The translations under genes were made by a program, and so were the position numbers. Below, one piece after another: positions 43,423 through 53,061 of a stretch of DNA of 64,000 nucleotides. The stretch's first letter is position 1, and each line of letters opens with the position of its first letter. Source of the DNA: Nocardioides nematodiphilus (GTDB lineage: Bacteria > Actinomycetota > Actinomycetes > Propionibacteriales > Nocardioidaceae); assembly GCF_020216525.1 (NCBI RefSeq), contig NZ_JAIWOY010000002.1, positions 186,001 through 250,000 of the forward strand. The letters run 5' to 3'. The notes under the pieces are model-generated. The model had not been told where the DNA came from and did not search any database. It saw only the letters and a program-made list of their open reading frames with translations.

Positions 43423-44442
43423 ATGGACTTCACATTCACCCCCGAGCAGGACGAGGCCGCCGCTCTCGCCGCCAAGATCCTCGCCGGCGAGGTCACCCTC
43501 GAGCGCCAGCGTGCGGCCGAGGCGAGCGGGGCGCGCTTCGACGCCGAGCTCTGGGCGACCCTGGGCGAGGCCTTCGACTGGACCGACCTCGACCTGATCA
43601 CCGTCGCGCGCGTGCTCGTCGAGGCGGGCCGGGTGATCGCACCGGTCCCGCTCGCCACCCATGCGGCCTGCGTCGCGCTGCTCGGCTCGCTCAGCCTGGA
43701 GGCCACCGCGGGGCTGTATGCGGCCGCCGTCGCCGAGGACCTGGAGCACCTGCCCGTCTCCCCCACGGTGACCGCGGACGCCGATGGCCTGCTCACCGGG
43801 ACGAAGACGCTCGTACGGGCGGGCACGGTGGCCGACACCCTGCTGGTGACCGCGACCGGGCCGGACGGGGTCGGCGTCCACCTGATCAGGACTGCCGACG
43901 CGCCCGATCTTGTCCGCGCCGCGCAGCACACCAGCGACGGCGACACGACGGCGCAGATCCTCCTCCACCGCACACCCTCCACCCGGATCGGCGACGCCGT
44001 CGCGGCCGCACGGCTGGGCGACCTCCTGACCGCGCTCGCCTGCGCCGAGCAGCTCGGCATCGTCGAGGGCGCGCTCGCCGAGACGGCCGACTACGCCCGC
44101 ACCCGCGAGCAGTTCGACCGGCCCATCGGGTCCTTCCAGGCCGTCTCGCAGCGCCTGGCCGACGGCTACATCGACGTGCTCTGCCTGCGCCTGACGACCT
44201 GGCAGGCGATCTGGCGGCTCTCCGAAGACCTGCCCGCCGAGGTCGAGGTGGCCACCGCGAAGCTCTGGGCCGCCGACGCCGGCCACCGGCTCGCGCACAC
44301 CGCCGTCCACGTCCACGGTGGCGTCGGCATCGACCTCGACGGCACGACGCATCGCTACTTCACCGCGGCCAAGCGCTTCGAGATGGCGTACGGCGGCGCG
44401 ACCGAGCAGGCGCTGCGGATCGGCCGCGCGTTCGCCCGATGA
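43423..44442 (+). CDS. fadE27: Acyl-CoA dehydrogenase FadE27 (ChsE5)
   Basis: A 339-residue partner subunit. The N-terminal helical part is shortened and divergent, as in FadE27, while the C-terminus is well conserved: DYARTREQFDRPIGSFQAV, RLADGYIDVLCLRL and AVHVHGGVGIDLD. Its stop overlaps the fadD17 start (ATGA). The order fadE26-fadE27-fadD17 is that of Rv3504-Rv3506. The shortened N-terminus suits a non-catalytic subunit of the heterotetramer. Confidence 0.9.
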   Translation: MDFTFTPEQDEAAALAAKILAGEVTLERQRAAEASGARFDAELWATLGEAFDWTDLDLITVARVLVEAGRVIAPVPLATHAACVALLGSLSLEATAGLYAAAVAEDLEHLPVSPTVTADADGLLTGTKTLVRAGTVADTLLVTATGPDGVGVHLIRTADAPDLVRAAQHTSDGDTTAQILLHRTPSTRIGDAVAAARLGDLLTALACAEQLGIVEGALAETADYARTREQFDRPIGSFQAVSQRLADGYIDVLCLRLTTWQAIWRLSEDLPAEVEVATAKLWAADAGHRLAHTAVHVHGGVGIDLDGTTHRYFTAAKRFEMAYGGATEQALRIGRAFAR

Positions 44443-45971
44443 CTCCGGGAACCGTCCGCGACCTCCTGCTCGCCCGAGCCGGCGACGACCGGCCCGGCCT
44501 GCTCGTCGAGGACGCCGCCTGGTCGTGGCGCGAAATCGTCACGGAGTCGGCGGCCCGCACCGCTGCGCTGACGTCGATGCTGACGCCGGATCGGCCGCCG
44601 CACGTCGGGGTGCTGCTCGACAACGTCCCCGAGCTCGCCTTCCTGCTGGGCGGCGCGGCTCTGGGCGGGCAGGTGGTCGTGGGCCTCAACACGACCCGTC
44701 GCGGGCCGGCCCTCGCCGGCGACATCGCCCGGACCGACTGCCAGCTCGTCCTCACCGATGCCGCGCACCGGGACCTCCTACCCGAGGACGTCGGCGTGCC
44801 GGTCATCGACGCCGACTCGCCGGAGTGGGAGGCGACCCTCGCCGGCTACCAGGGCACCCCGGCACCGGCACGCGAGGCCACGCCCGGCGACCTGGTGATG
44901 CTGATCTTCACCTCCGGGACCTCCGGTGAGCCGAAGGCCGTACGGGTGACGGACGCCAAGATCACCATCCCCGGGCTGATGCTCGCCGACCGCTTCGGGC
45001 TCGGACCGCAGGACGTCGTGTACGTCGCGATGCCGATGTTCCACTCCAACGCGATCATGGCGGGATGGGCGGTCGGCCTGGCCGCTGGCGCGACGCTCGC
45101 CCTCGCGCCACGGTTCTCGGCCAGTGGCTTCCTGCCCGACGTGCGGCGGTTCGGGGCGACCTACGCCAACTATGTCGGCAAGCCGCTCTCGTACGTCCTG
45201 GCCACGCCCGAGCGGCCCGACGACGCCGACAACCCGCTGCGGATCGTCTTCGGCAACGAGGCCAACGAGGGCGACATCGCCGACTTCGCGCGGCGCTTCG
45301 GGTGCCTGGTCGTCGACTCCTACTCCTCGACCGAGAACGCCGTGGTCGTGCAGCGCCGTCCTGACATGCCGCCCGGGAGCCTGGGCTGGCCGCTCGACGG
45401 CGTGAGGGTGCTCGACCCGGAGACGGGGCGGGAGACGCCGGCTGCCCGCTTCGACGCCGATGGGCGCCTCCTCAACGCCGCCACGGCGATCGGCGAGCTG
45501 GCGAACACCGCCGGCGCCGGCGCGTTCGCGGGCTACTACAACGACCCTGCGGCCGAGGCCGAGCGGATGCGCGGCGGCATCTACTGGTCGGGCGACCTGG
45601 CCTACCGTGACGCGGCGGGGTGGATCTACTTCGCCGGGCGCAGCGGTGAGTGGTTGCGCGTCGACGGGGAGAACATGGCGACCGCACCCATCGAGCGCAT
45701 CCTGCTGCGCCACCCGGCGGTCTCCGAGGCCGCGGTCTACGCGCTGCCCGACCACGTCGGCGACAAGGTCGCCACCGCCCTGGTGCTGCGCGCTCCCCTG
45801 TCGGCCGAGGAGCTGTGGGGGTTCCTCGCCGCCCAGCCCGACCTGTCGGTCAAGGCCTGGCCGAGCGTCGTACGCGTTCTCGAGACCCTGCCGCGCACGG
45901 CGACCAACAAGGTGCTCAAGCGCAGCCTGCGCGACCTCGACGCCGGCCTCGGGACGACCTGGACCCGCTAG
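44439..45971 (+). CDS. fadD17: Steroid-CoA ligase FadD17
   Basis: A 510-residue ANL-superfamily acyl-CoA synthetase. The P-loop is LIFTSGTSGEPKAV, followed by VFGNEANEGDIADFARRFGC, a segment I recognise from FadD17, then DSYSSTENAVVV and SGDLAYRDAAGWIYFAGR. The catalytic Lys is in ATNKVLKRS. Mycobacterial FadD17 activates C24 steroid side-chain acids. It ends overlapping the convergent flavin oxidoreductase by four bases. Confidence 0.9.
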   Translation: MTPGTVRDLLLARAGDDRPGLLVEDAAWSWREIVTESAARTAALTSMLTPDRPPHVGVLLDNVPELAFLLGGAALGGQVVVGLNTTRRGPALAGDIARTDCQLVLTDAAHRDLLPEDVGVPVIDADSPEWEATLAGYQGTPAPAREATPGDLVMLIFTSGTSGEPKAVRVTDAKITIPGLMLADRFGLGPQDVVYVAMPMFHSNAIMAGWAVGLAAGATLALAPRFSASGFLPDVRRFGATYANYVGKPLSYVLATPERPDDADNPLRIVFGNEANEGDIADFARRFGCLVVDSYSSTENAVVVQRRPDMPPGSLGWPLDGVRVLDPETGRETPAARFDADGRLLNAATAIGELANTAGAGAFAGYYNDPAAEAERMRGGIYWSGDLAYRDAAGWIYFAGRSGEWLRVDGENMATAPIERILLRHPAVSEAAVYALPDHVGDKVATALVLRAPLSAEELWGFLAAQPDLSVKAWPSVVRVLETLPRTATNKVLKRSLRDLDAGLGTTWTR

Positions 45972-47068
45972 CGCAGCGCCTCGAGGCGCTTGACGGCCTC
46001 GTCGTACTCGCTGAGCAGGCTCGCGATCACCTCGGCGACCGGCCGCACCTCGTTCATCCGGCCGACGATCTGGCCGACCGGCATCGAGACGACGTCGGGG
46101 TCGCCGGCGGCGTTGATCCGGTTGTGGGCGTCTGCGACCAGCAGGTTCTGCAGGGGCATCGGGAGCGGCGCCGGGGCGTCCTCGGCCTCCCACGCGTCGG
46201 TCCACCTCGACTTGAGCAGCCGGGCCGGCTTGCCGGTGTAGATCCTCACCCGGCGGGTGTCGGCGGACGTGGCACGGGTGAAGGCCTCGACCCAGCCGGC
46301 GTGGCTGTTGAGGCTCTGGTACTCCTCGGTGCCGAGCCAGATCGAGCCGGTCCACACGCCCTGGCAGCCCAGCGCGAGCGAGGCCGCGATCTGGCGGCCG
46401 GAGCCGATGCCGCCGGCGCCGAGCACCGGCACGTCCGGGCCGACCGCGTCGACGATGTCGGGCTGGAGCACCATCGAGGCGATCTCGCCGGTGTGGCCAC
46501 CCGCCTCATACCCCTGCGCGACGATGATGTCGACGCCGTTGGCGACGTGCGACAGGGCGTGCTTGGCGGCCCCGGCGAGTGCCGCGACGGCGATGCCGTG
46601 CTCATGGGCCTTCTCGATGACGTCGACCGGCGGCGAGCCGAGCGCGTTGGCGATCAGCACCGGACGGTGCTGCAACGCGATGTCGAGGTGGGAGCGCGCC
46701 ACCGAGTGCAGCCAGCCGAGCACGCCCTCGCGGCCCTCGCCCTCCGGTAGCGGCGGCACACCCAGGGCGAGCAGCGTCTTGTCGACGAACTCCTTGTGTC
46801 CCTCGGGGATGTAGGACGCCAGATCGACGGCGGTGCCCTCGGTCGGCACCTTCATCGGCATCACGATGTCGACGCCGTACGGCTTGCCGTCGGTGTTCTC
46901 ATCGAGCCACGAGAGCGTCGTGTCGAGCTCCTCGGGGTCGTTGAAGCGGACGCAGCCCAGCACCCCGAGGCCGCCGGCGCGCGAGACCGCGGCCGCCACG
47001 TGCTCGGACGGGGTGAAGGCGAAGATCGGGTACTCGATGCCGAAGCGCTCGCACAGGTCGGTCCTCAT
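45968..47068 (-). CDS. NAD(P)H-dependent flavin oxidoreductase (nitronate monooxygenase family)
   Basis: A 366-residue FMN TIM-barrel protein. RFGIEYPIFAFTPSEHVAAAVSRAGG opens it; VDIIVAQGYEAGGHTG and PVLGAGGIGSGRQIAASLALG are the family's FMN motifs, the former with the conserved His. Family members act as nitronate monooxygenases or enoyl-type reductases. The ATG overlaps the fadD19 stop (ATGA), so it belongs to the KstR-controlled fadD19 operon. Steroid function is inferred from that position. Confidence 0.85.
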   Translation of the reverse strand: MRTDLCERFGIEYPIFAFTPSEHVAAAVSRAGGLGVLGCVRFNDPEELDTTLSWLDENTDGKPYGVDIVMPMKVPTEGTAVDLASYIPEGHKEFVDKTLLALGVPPLPEGEGREGVLGWLHSVARSHLDIALQHRPVLIANALGSPPVDVIEKAHEHGIAVAALAGAAKHALSHVANGVDIIVAQGYEAGGHTGEIASMVLQPDIVDAVGPDVPVLGAGGIGSGRQIAASLALGCQGVWTGSIWLGTEEYQSLNSHAGWVEAFTRATSADTRRVRIYTGKPARLLKSRWTDAWEAEDAPAPLPMPLQNLLVADAHNRINAAGDPDVVSMPVGQIVGRMNEVRPVAEVIASLLSEYDEAVKRLEALR

Positions 47069-48726
47069 GCGTTGGCCCCTTCCTTGGTCACAGTCATGGA
47101 GTCGAGCGCGATCTGCTTCGCGGCCGGGTACTGCGCCTTGCCTGCGGCGTTGCGCGGCACCTCGTCGACGATCGAGAGCAGTCGCGGCAGCTTGTAGCCG
47201 GAGAGGTGGGCGCGGAGGAAGTCCTGCAGTCCGGCGAGGTCGACCGTGTCGCCCTCGCGCACCTGCACGACGGCGGCGACGGCCTGGCCCCACTTCTCGT
47301 CGGGCACGCCGACGACCAGCGCGTCGTAGACGCTGGGGTGGGCCTTGATCGCGGCCTCCACCTCCTCGGGGTAGACCTTCTCGCCGCCGGTGTTGATGCT
47401 GCTCGAGCCGCGGCCCAGTAGCGTGATCCGGTTGCCCTCCTCGATCCGGGCGTAGTCGCCGGGCACCGAGTAGCGGGCGCCGTCGATCTCGATGAAGGTG
47501 GCCGCGGACTTGGCCGGGTCCTTGTAGTAGCCGAGCGGGACATGCCCCCCGCGAGCCGTACGCCCGATCCTGCCGATGTCGGTGGCCGGGTCCAGCAGGG
47601 TGCCGTCGTCGGCGATGATCACCGTGTGCGGGCCCAGGCCGATGACCGGGCCGTCGTTGGAGATGGCGCTGGCGTCCTGCAGGCCGGTGCCCTGGAAGCC
47701 GGTCTCGGTCGAGCCGACCGAGTCGGTGAAGACGGCGTTGGGGAAGCGCGCCATCCAGCGCTCCTTGACCGTCTTGGAGAAGATCGCGGCGCTCGAGGCG
47801 ATCGCGAACAGGGTCTGGCCGGAGAACGGGTGGTCGGTGTCGAGGGAGGCCTCGTACGCCTCGATCAGCGGGCGTGCCATCGCGTCGCCGGTCATGAACA
47901 CCATGTGGACGCCCTGCTTGTCGATGATCTCCCAGGTCCGCACGGGGTCGAAGCGCGGCTCGAGGATCGTGACGGTGCCGGCGAAGAGGTGCATCAGGAG
48001 GCTGGCCTGGGCGCCGCCGTGCATCAGCGGGCTGAGCGGGAGCGTGACCAGGCTCGGCTGCTTGGCCTTCTCCGACTGGTCGTACTCGGTGAGGTACTCG
48101 CCGCTCATGAAGTCGATGCCGCCGCCGAGCACCCGCCAGAAGTCCTCATGGCGCCACATCACGCCCTTGGGGAACCCGGTGGTGCCGCCGGTGTAGATGA
48201 TGTGGATGTCGTCGGCGCTGCGAGCGTCGAAGTCGCGAGCCTCGCTCTGGCCCTCAAGGGCATCGTCGAGGAGCACGCCGTCGTACCCCTTGATCAGCCG
48301 GACCCGGTCATCGGTCTCCTCGTCGAGGACGTTCGGCACGGCGACGACGACGCGCAGCTGCGGCGTCTTCGGGAGCAGCTCGGCGACCAGCGGCGCGTAC
48401 ACCCGGTCGTGGACGAGGCCGACGAGGTCGGCGTTGTCGAAGAGGTACTCCAGCTCGCCGGCGACGTAGCGGTAGTTCACGTTGATCGCGACCGCGCGCA
48501 CTTTGAAGATCGCCATCAGGCCGATCACGTGCTCGGCGGAGTTCTTGGCGTACAGGCCGATGTGCTGGCCTGGCTCGATGCCCTGGGCCAGGAAGTAGTG
48601 CGCGAGCCGGTTGGACTCGCGCTCCAGCTCGGCATAGGTGACGACGCGGTCGCCCACCTGCACGGCGGGCTTGTCCGGCGCTGCGTCGACGGCGTGCTCG
48701 AAGAGATCGGCGATGTTCAGGGCCAC
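47065..48726 (-). CDS. fadD19: Steroid-CoA ligase FadD19
   Basis: A 553-residue ANL-superfamily ligase that closely follows mycobacterial FadD19: ALNIADLFEHAVDA at the start, IYTGGTTGFPKGVMWRHED at the P-loop, FTDSVGSTETGFQGT, and GRGSSSINTGGEKVYPEEVE at the hinge. FadD19 charges the C26/C27 cholesterol side chain with CoA. Starts at GTG. It diverges from echA19 across a KstR box, the arrangement found at Rv3515c-Rv3516. Confidence 0.92.
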   Translation of the reverse strand: MALNIADLFEHAVDAAPDKPAVQVGDRVVTYAELERESNRLAHYFLAQGIEPGQHIGLYAKNSAEHVIGLMAIFKVRAVAINVNYRYVAGELEYLFDNADLVGLVHDRVYAPLVAELLPKTPQLRVVVAVPNVLDEETDDRVRLIKGYDGVLLDDALEGQSEARDFDARSADDIHIIYTGGTTGFPKGVMWRHEDFWRVLGGGIDFMSGEYLTEYDQSEKAKQPSLVTLPLSPLMHGGAQASLLMHLFAGTVTILEPRFDPVRTWEIIDKQGVHMVFMTGDAMARPLIEAYEASLDTDHPFSGQTLFAIASSAAIFSKTVKERWMARFPNAVFTDSVGSTETGFQGTGLQDASAISNDGPVIGLGPHTVIIADDGTLLDPATDIGRIGRTARGGHVPLGYYKDPAKSAATFIEIDGARYSVPGDYARIEEGNRITLLGRGSSSINTGGEKVYPEEVEAAIKAHPSVYDALVVGVPDEKWGQAVAAVVQVREGDTVDLAGLQDFLRAHLSGYKLPRLLSIVDEVPRNAAGKAQYPAAKQIALDSMTVTKEGANA

Positions 48727-48737
48727 GACGGCGAGAC

Positions 48738-48751
48738 TAGAACACGTTTCA
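48738..48751. promoter_or_regulatory. KstR-type operator, TAGAACACGTTTCA
   Basis: Fits TNNAACNNGTTNNA exactly but the outer arms are less symmetric than at other sites. It lies 11 bp before fadD19 and 22 bp before echA19, so it likely governs both. Confidence 0.8.
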
Positions 48752-48773
48752 GTTTTTCGCTACCGTCACGCCT

Positions 48774-49556
48774 ATGACTGACTGCCTCGTCGAGCAGGAC
48801 GGCCACAAGCTGGTCGTCACGATGAACCGCCCCGAGCGCCGCAACGCGCTCTCCGGGGAGATGTTGCGGATCATGGAGTCCGCCTGGGACCGGGTGAATG
48901 ACGACCCCGAGATCCGGGTGGCGATCCTGACCGGTGCGGGCGGCTACTTCTGCGCCGGCATGGACCTGAAGGCCGCCGACGAGAAGCCGCCCTCGGAGTC
49001 GCTGGAGTCCGGCGCGTTCGACGCGAGCGTGATCAAGGGACTGCTCAAGGGCTTCCGGCTCACCAAGCCGCTCATCGCCGCGGTCGAGGGCCCGGCGATC
49101 GCCGGTGGCACCGAGATCCTGCAGGGCACCGACATCCGGGTGGCCGGCGGGTCCGCGAAGTTCGGCGTCGCCGAGGCGCGCTGGTCGCTCTACCCCCTGG
49201 GCGGATCGGCCGTCCGGCTCCCCCGCCAGATCCCCTACACGGTCGCCGCCGAGCTCCTGCTGACCGGTCGCACGCTCGGCGCCGCCGAGGCCAAGGAGAT
49301 CGGCCTGATCGGCCACGTCGTGCCCGACGGGGGCGCGCTCGCGAAGGCGCACGAGCTGGCCGACATGATCGCCGCCAACGGCCCGCTCGCGGTCCAGGCG
49401 ATCCTGCGCACGATGCGTGACTCGGAGGGCCGGCACGAGGACGAGTGCTGGAAGGACGATGCCCGCGTGGGCGGCGCCGTCTTCATGTCCCAGGACGCCA
49501 AGGAGGGGCCGAAGGCCTTCCTGGAGAGGCGGACGCCGGTCTTCCACGGCCGTTGA
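48774..49556 (+). CDS. echA19: Steroid enoyl-CoA hydratase EchA19
   Basis: A 260-residue crotonase. [21 protein letters not shown] and [20 protein letters not shown] form the oxyanion hole and active-site loop, and the match to mycobacterial EchA19 runs to AKEGPKAF at the C-terminus. EchA19 hydrates the C5 side-chain enoyl-CoA in cholesterol degradation. The pairing with fadD19 across a shared operator is as in M. tuberculosis. It is followed directly by two convergent peptidase genes that are not part of the mycobacterial locus. Confidence 0.92.
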   Translation: MTDCLVEQDGHKLVVTMNRPERRNALSGEMLRIMESAWDRVNDDPEIRVAILTGAGGYFCAGMDLKAADEKPPSESLESGAFDASVIKGLLKGFRLTKPLIAAVEGPAIAGGTEILQGTDIRVAGGSAKFGVAEARWSLYPLGGSAVRLPRQIPYTVAAELLLTGRTLGAAEAKEIGLIGHVVPDGGALAKAHELADMIAANGPLAVQAILRTMRDSEGRHEDECWKDDARVGGAVFMSQDAKEGPKAFLERRTPVFHGR

Positions 49557-49565
49557 CCTCCACCG

Positions 49566-51083
49566 TCAGCGGTGTCGCGGCCTGACCGTGATGGTGCGGG
49601 AGGTCGCGGGGCGGTGGACGCCGTCGCCGGCGAAGACCACGCGGTACGTCGTACGGCGCTGAGGCCTCGCGCGGTAGACGACCGCGCCGCTCGCGTTGGT
49701 GAAGGTGCTGCGGACCGTCGCGAAGCGTGCGTGCCCGCGGCGGGCCCGCACGCGCACCGGGACGTGGGCGATCGCCGAGCCGGTGCCTCGGTCGAAGAGG
49801 CGGTAGCGCAGCGTGACCGGCCGGCGGCCCGAGCGGGTGAAGGATGTGCCAGTGGAGAGCTGCGTCAGCGGTGCGGCCACGGTGCCCGAGGAGGTGAGCC
49901 CGGCCAGACCGGCCGGCGTGCCGATGCCGGACGGGCCGTCCCAACCGGGCCCGGCGTCGCACAGCACGTTGGCGCACGAGCCGTTCGAGCCACTGGTGAT
50001 GTCGACGAAGGAGGCGGGGTCGGCGGCGGCGTTGTCGTAGATCGCCTGCGGGTCGACGTGATTGCCGGCCAGCGCGTACAACGAGGCGATGATCGGCGTG
50101 GCGAGCGACGTGCCGGCACCACTCCACCAGCGTCCGCCCTGGTAGAACATCATCCCCGTCTGGTCGTCGCCGAGCGCCGAGATGTCGCTGACCGGCCGCC
50201 CGCTGGCACAGACCCTCCCACCGAGCAGCTCCTGGAGCGCGCCGGTGACGCCGCCCAGCAGGCTGTTCGCACAACCCGATCCGCTGCCCGGCCACGCGCT
50301 CTGCCTCCAGGTGCCGGAGACGAGCTTGGCGGTGGTGCCGCCGACGGCGATCACGTTGCTCGCCGAGGCGGGGAAGGTCGGCACGCCGTACCCGTGATCG
50401 CCCGTCGCCGCGACATAGGTGACGCCCGGGGTGTTGTAGTCGGCGAGGTTGATCCGGTTGTCGTCGAGGCTACGGGTGGAGCCGTAGGAGAGGGAGAGGT
50501 ACGTCGCGCCGAGTCGCGCCGCCGTGCGGGCCGCGGCGCCGAGATCGCTCGCGTGCGCACTGTCCGCATCGACCAGAAGGATGCGGCAGGTCGGGCAGAT
50601 CGCGGAGACCGCCTGGACGTCGAGCGCGGTCTCGCTGACCCAGTTGCTGTCGGTGCCCGGGAGCCGGGTGCTGCCGTCCTGGCCGACCTCACGGAAGCAC
50701 CCGTTGCCCCTGGTGCAGGCCGGGAGGCCGAAGTAGTCGCGGTAGTAGGCCAGCTGCGCCGGCGTGCTCGGGTCGTGGCCGGAGACCACGATGCCGATCG
50801 TCGCGCGCGAGGTGGCGACGGGCGAGATGCGGTAGAGGCTGGCCAGGTCCGCGGGGGTGTAACTGCCGGACTTGCTCGTCCCAGTGTGCGACGCGGCCCT
50901 CGCCGCGCCGTAGGGAAGCAGGTGGACCAGGCTCATGCAGGCGGCGACGCCGGGCGGAGGATCGCTCACGCACGGCACTGCCCGGACGGGTTGCCGGACG
51001 GGGCCGTCCGGCCCCGACGTGACTGCCGAGCCGACGGAGAGGATCAGCAGACCCGCCAGCAAGCCCGAGAGGAGACTGCGCAC
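49566..51083 (-). CDS. Secreted S53 (sedolisin) peptidase with short propeptide, copy 1
   Basis: A 505-residue exported serine-carboxyl peptidase. GTG 51083 starts a signal peptide (RSLLSGLLAGLLILSVGSAV). The catalytic set is Glu151 and Asp155 (SETALDVQ), the oxyanion Asp229 (ATGDHGYG) and Ser326 (GAGTSLATP). A Ca-site-like WDGPSGIGTP follows, then an Ig-like domain ending in TITVRPRHR. Only about 50 residues separate the signal from SYTPADLASLYRI, where mature sedolisins begin; the usual 150-180-residue prodomain is missing. It follows copy 2 by 43 bp. Confidence 0.85.
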   Translation of the reverse strand: MRSLLSGLLAGLLILSVGSAVTSGPDGPVRQPVRAVPCVSDPPPGVAACMSLVHLLPYGAARAASHTGTSKSGSYTPADLASLYRISPVATSRATIGIVVSGHDPSTPAQLAYYRDYFGLPACTRGNGCFREVGQDGSTRLPGTDSNWVSETALDVQAVSAICPTCRILLVDADSAHASDLGAAARTAARLGATYLSLSYGSTRSLDDNRINLADYNTPGVTYVAATGDHGYGVPTFPASASNVIAVGGTTAKLVSGTWRQSAWPGSGSGCANSLLGGVTGALQELLGGRVCASGRPVSDISALGDDQTGMMFYQGGRWWSGAGTSLATPIIASLYALAGNHVDPQAIYDNAAADPASFVDITSGSNGSCANVLCDAGPGWDGPSGIGTPAGLAGLTSSGTVAAPLTQLSTGTSFTRSGRRPVTLRYRLFDRGTGSAIAHVPVRVRARRGHARFATVRSTFTNASGAVVYRARPQRRTTYRVVFAGDGVHRPATSRTITVRPRHR

Positions 51084-51126
51084 GTCGGGTCCAACGACCG
51101 CGGCGTGCAAGCGCTACGCCAAGCGC

Positions 51127-53034
51127 TCAGCGGCGCACCCGGAGCACGGCGGTCCGGCCCGACGTCCAGATCCCGCCACCGTAGATCGCACGGTAGGCGG
51201 TGCGACGCGAGGTGCGGATCCTGACCCGCGCCGTCCCCGCGGTGCCGGTCCGCACGTGGCGGACGGTGTGCCAGCGCGCACCGGCGCGCCGCTGCAGCGA
51301 GACCGGGAGGCCGGAGGCGGCCGCACCCCACGGCGCCCGTGCCACGATCCTCATCCCTCCCCGCGCCCGGGTCAGGCGCACCGCGGGCGCGAAGGTGGCC
51401 ACCCGGACCGACGGCGAGATGCTGGCGGCATGCGACAGGTCGCCGCCGTAGAGCACCTCGTACGACGTCGGGCCGTGCGGGCTCACGGCGTAGCGCAACG
51501 AGCCGTCCTTCCCGGTGCGGGCGGTGCCGATCGCCACGAGCCCCCGCCCCGTGTCGGCCTCCACCTGCACGAGCGCCCCGCTCACCGGGGCTCCGGTGGT
51601 CGCGTCGGCCAGTCGGTAGACGAGGGTGGTGGGGTACGTCCCGCTGTGACTCAGAGCCGAGGCGGTCGTGGCGCGGGTCAGCGGCGTCGCGGAGGCACCA
51701 CCGGGTCGCAGTCCGGCGAGTCCGGCCGGCGTCCCGATGCCGGTCGGCCCGTCCCAGCCGCTGCCGGCGACACAGAGCGCGGTGCTGCAGGTCCCGCTGC
51801 GTCCCGAGGTGATGTCGACGAACGCGGTCGGCACGGCCGTCGCGTTCTGGTAGATCGCCAGCGGGTCCGTGTGGTTGCCGGCCAGCGCGTAGAGGGCGGT
51901 CAGGATCGGCGCCGCGAGTGAGGTCCCGCCGCCGCTGTACCACCCGCCGCCGACGTAGAAGAGGATCCCGGTGTCGGCATCGGCGAGCGCGGAGAGGTCG
52001 GTGACCGCGCGGCCGTCGGGGCACGAGGAGCCGCTCAGCAGGGACTGCACGAGCCCGGTGATGCTGCCCAGCAGGCCCACCGACGAGCACCCGGAGTTGG
52101 TGCCCGCCCACGCGCTCTGCTGCCAGTGGCCGGAGACCAGCTGGGCGCTGGTGCCACCGGCCGCGACCACGTTGCCCGCCGAGGAGGGGAACATCGTGCC
52201 GCCCGCGTACCCGCTGTCGCCCGCCGCCGCGACGTAGGTGACACCGGCGGCGTTGTAGTACTTCACGTTGAGGGTGGCGTTCTGCGTGCCGTCGGGAGCG
52301 CCGAAGGACATCGAGACGTACGACGCGCCCAGCCGTACGGCCGTCTGGACGGCGCCGCCGAGGTCCGTCGAACGCGCCGAGCGCGCGTCCACCAGCAGGA
52401 TGTGACACGTCGGGCAGATCGCGGAGACGGCCTGCACGTCCAACGCGATCTCGGTGACCCAGCCGCTGTCGGTGGGTGGCAGCGTGCTGCTGCCGTCCTG
52501 GGCGACCTCCCGGAAGCAGCCGCTTGCCCTGCTGCACGGCGGCAACCCGAAGTAGCTGCGGTAGTAGGACATCTGCGCCGCGGTGTTCGGGTCGCTGCCG
52601 ACATCGACGATGGCGACGGTGGCATCCGTGGTGAGTCCGGCCGGGATGCGGTACAGGCTGGCGAGGTCCGCCGGCGAGTAGTACCCGGACTTCGTGACGG
52701 CCTGCGGGAACGCCTGCGTGGGCAGCGGCGCCTCGGCCGTGCCGGCCGACCCGATCGCGTCGGCACGCGCCGCCGACGCGGCCGATGCGTCTGCGACCTC
52801 GCCGTCCACGCGACTCAGGCAGGTCGCCGCGCCGGGCACCGGGCGGCTGGGGCACGCCGACACCGGGACGGGCTCCAGCTCCGGCTCGGGTGGCGGCGTC
52901 CACTGTGCCGCCGGGTTGATCGGTGCCGGGGCCGGGGCCGGAGGACTCACGTCACCGTGCGCGCCGGGGGCCACGCAGGTGAGGGTGAGCAGCAGCGGCA
53001 CCACGGTGAGAACGAGCCGGCGGCAGGGACCCAT
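51127..53034 (-). CDS. Secreted S53 (sedolisin) peptidase with short propeptide, copy 2
   Basis: A 635-residue paralog of copy 1. The signal peptide is RRLVLTVVPLLLTLTCVAPGAHG, then a Pro-rich stretch and a low-complexity Ala linker. The mature start YYSPADLASLYRI is at about 118; catalytic residues are Glu195 and Asp199 (TEIALDVQ), Asp273 (AAGDSGY) and Ser372 (GGTSLAAP). Two C-terminal Ig-like repeats, each ending in a YRAIYGGG/YEVLYGGD strand, follow. It starts 27 bp after the fadD8 stop and could be read from the same KstR-controlled promoter. Confidence 0.85.
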   Translation of the reverse strand: MGPCRRLVLTVVPLLLTLTCVAPGAHGDVSPPAPAPAPINPAAQWTPPPEPELEPVPVSACPSRPVPGAATCLSRVDGEVADASAASAARADAIGSAGTAEAPLPTQAFPQAVTKSGYYSPADLASLYRIPAGLTTDATVAIVDVGSDPNTAAQMSYYRSYFGLPPCSRASGCFREVAQDGSSTLPPTDSGWVTEIALDVQAVSAICPTCHILLVDARSARSTDLGGAVQTAVRLGASYVSMSFGAPDGTQNATLNVKYYNAAGVTYVAAAGDSGYAGGTMFPSSAGNVVAAGGTSAQLVSGHWQQSAWAGTNSGCSSVGLLGSITGLVQSLLSGSSCPDGRAVTDLSALADADTGILFYVGGGWYSGGGTSLAAPILTALYALAGNHTDPLAIYQNATAVPTAFVDITSGRSGTCSTALCVAGSGWDGPTGIGTPAGLAGLRPGGASATPLTRATTASALSHSGTYPTTLVYRLADATTGAPVSGALVQVEADTGRGLVAIGTARTGKDGSLRYAVSPHGPTSYEVLYGGDLSHAASISPSVRVATFAPAVRLTRARGGMRIVARAPWGAAASGLPVSLQRRAGARWHTVRHVRTGTAGTARVRIRTSRRTAYRAIYGGGIWTSGRTAVLRVRR

Positions 53035-53061
53035 GCACCCCTTTACCCGGCCCGCCGGAGG

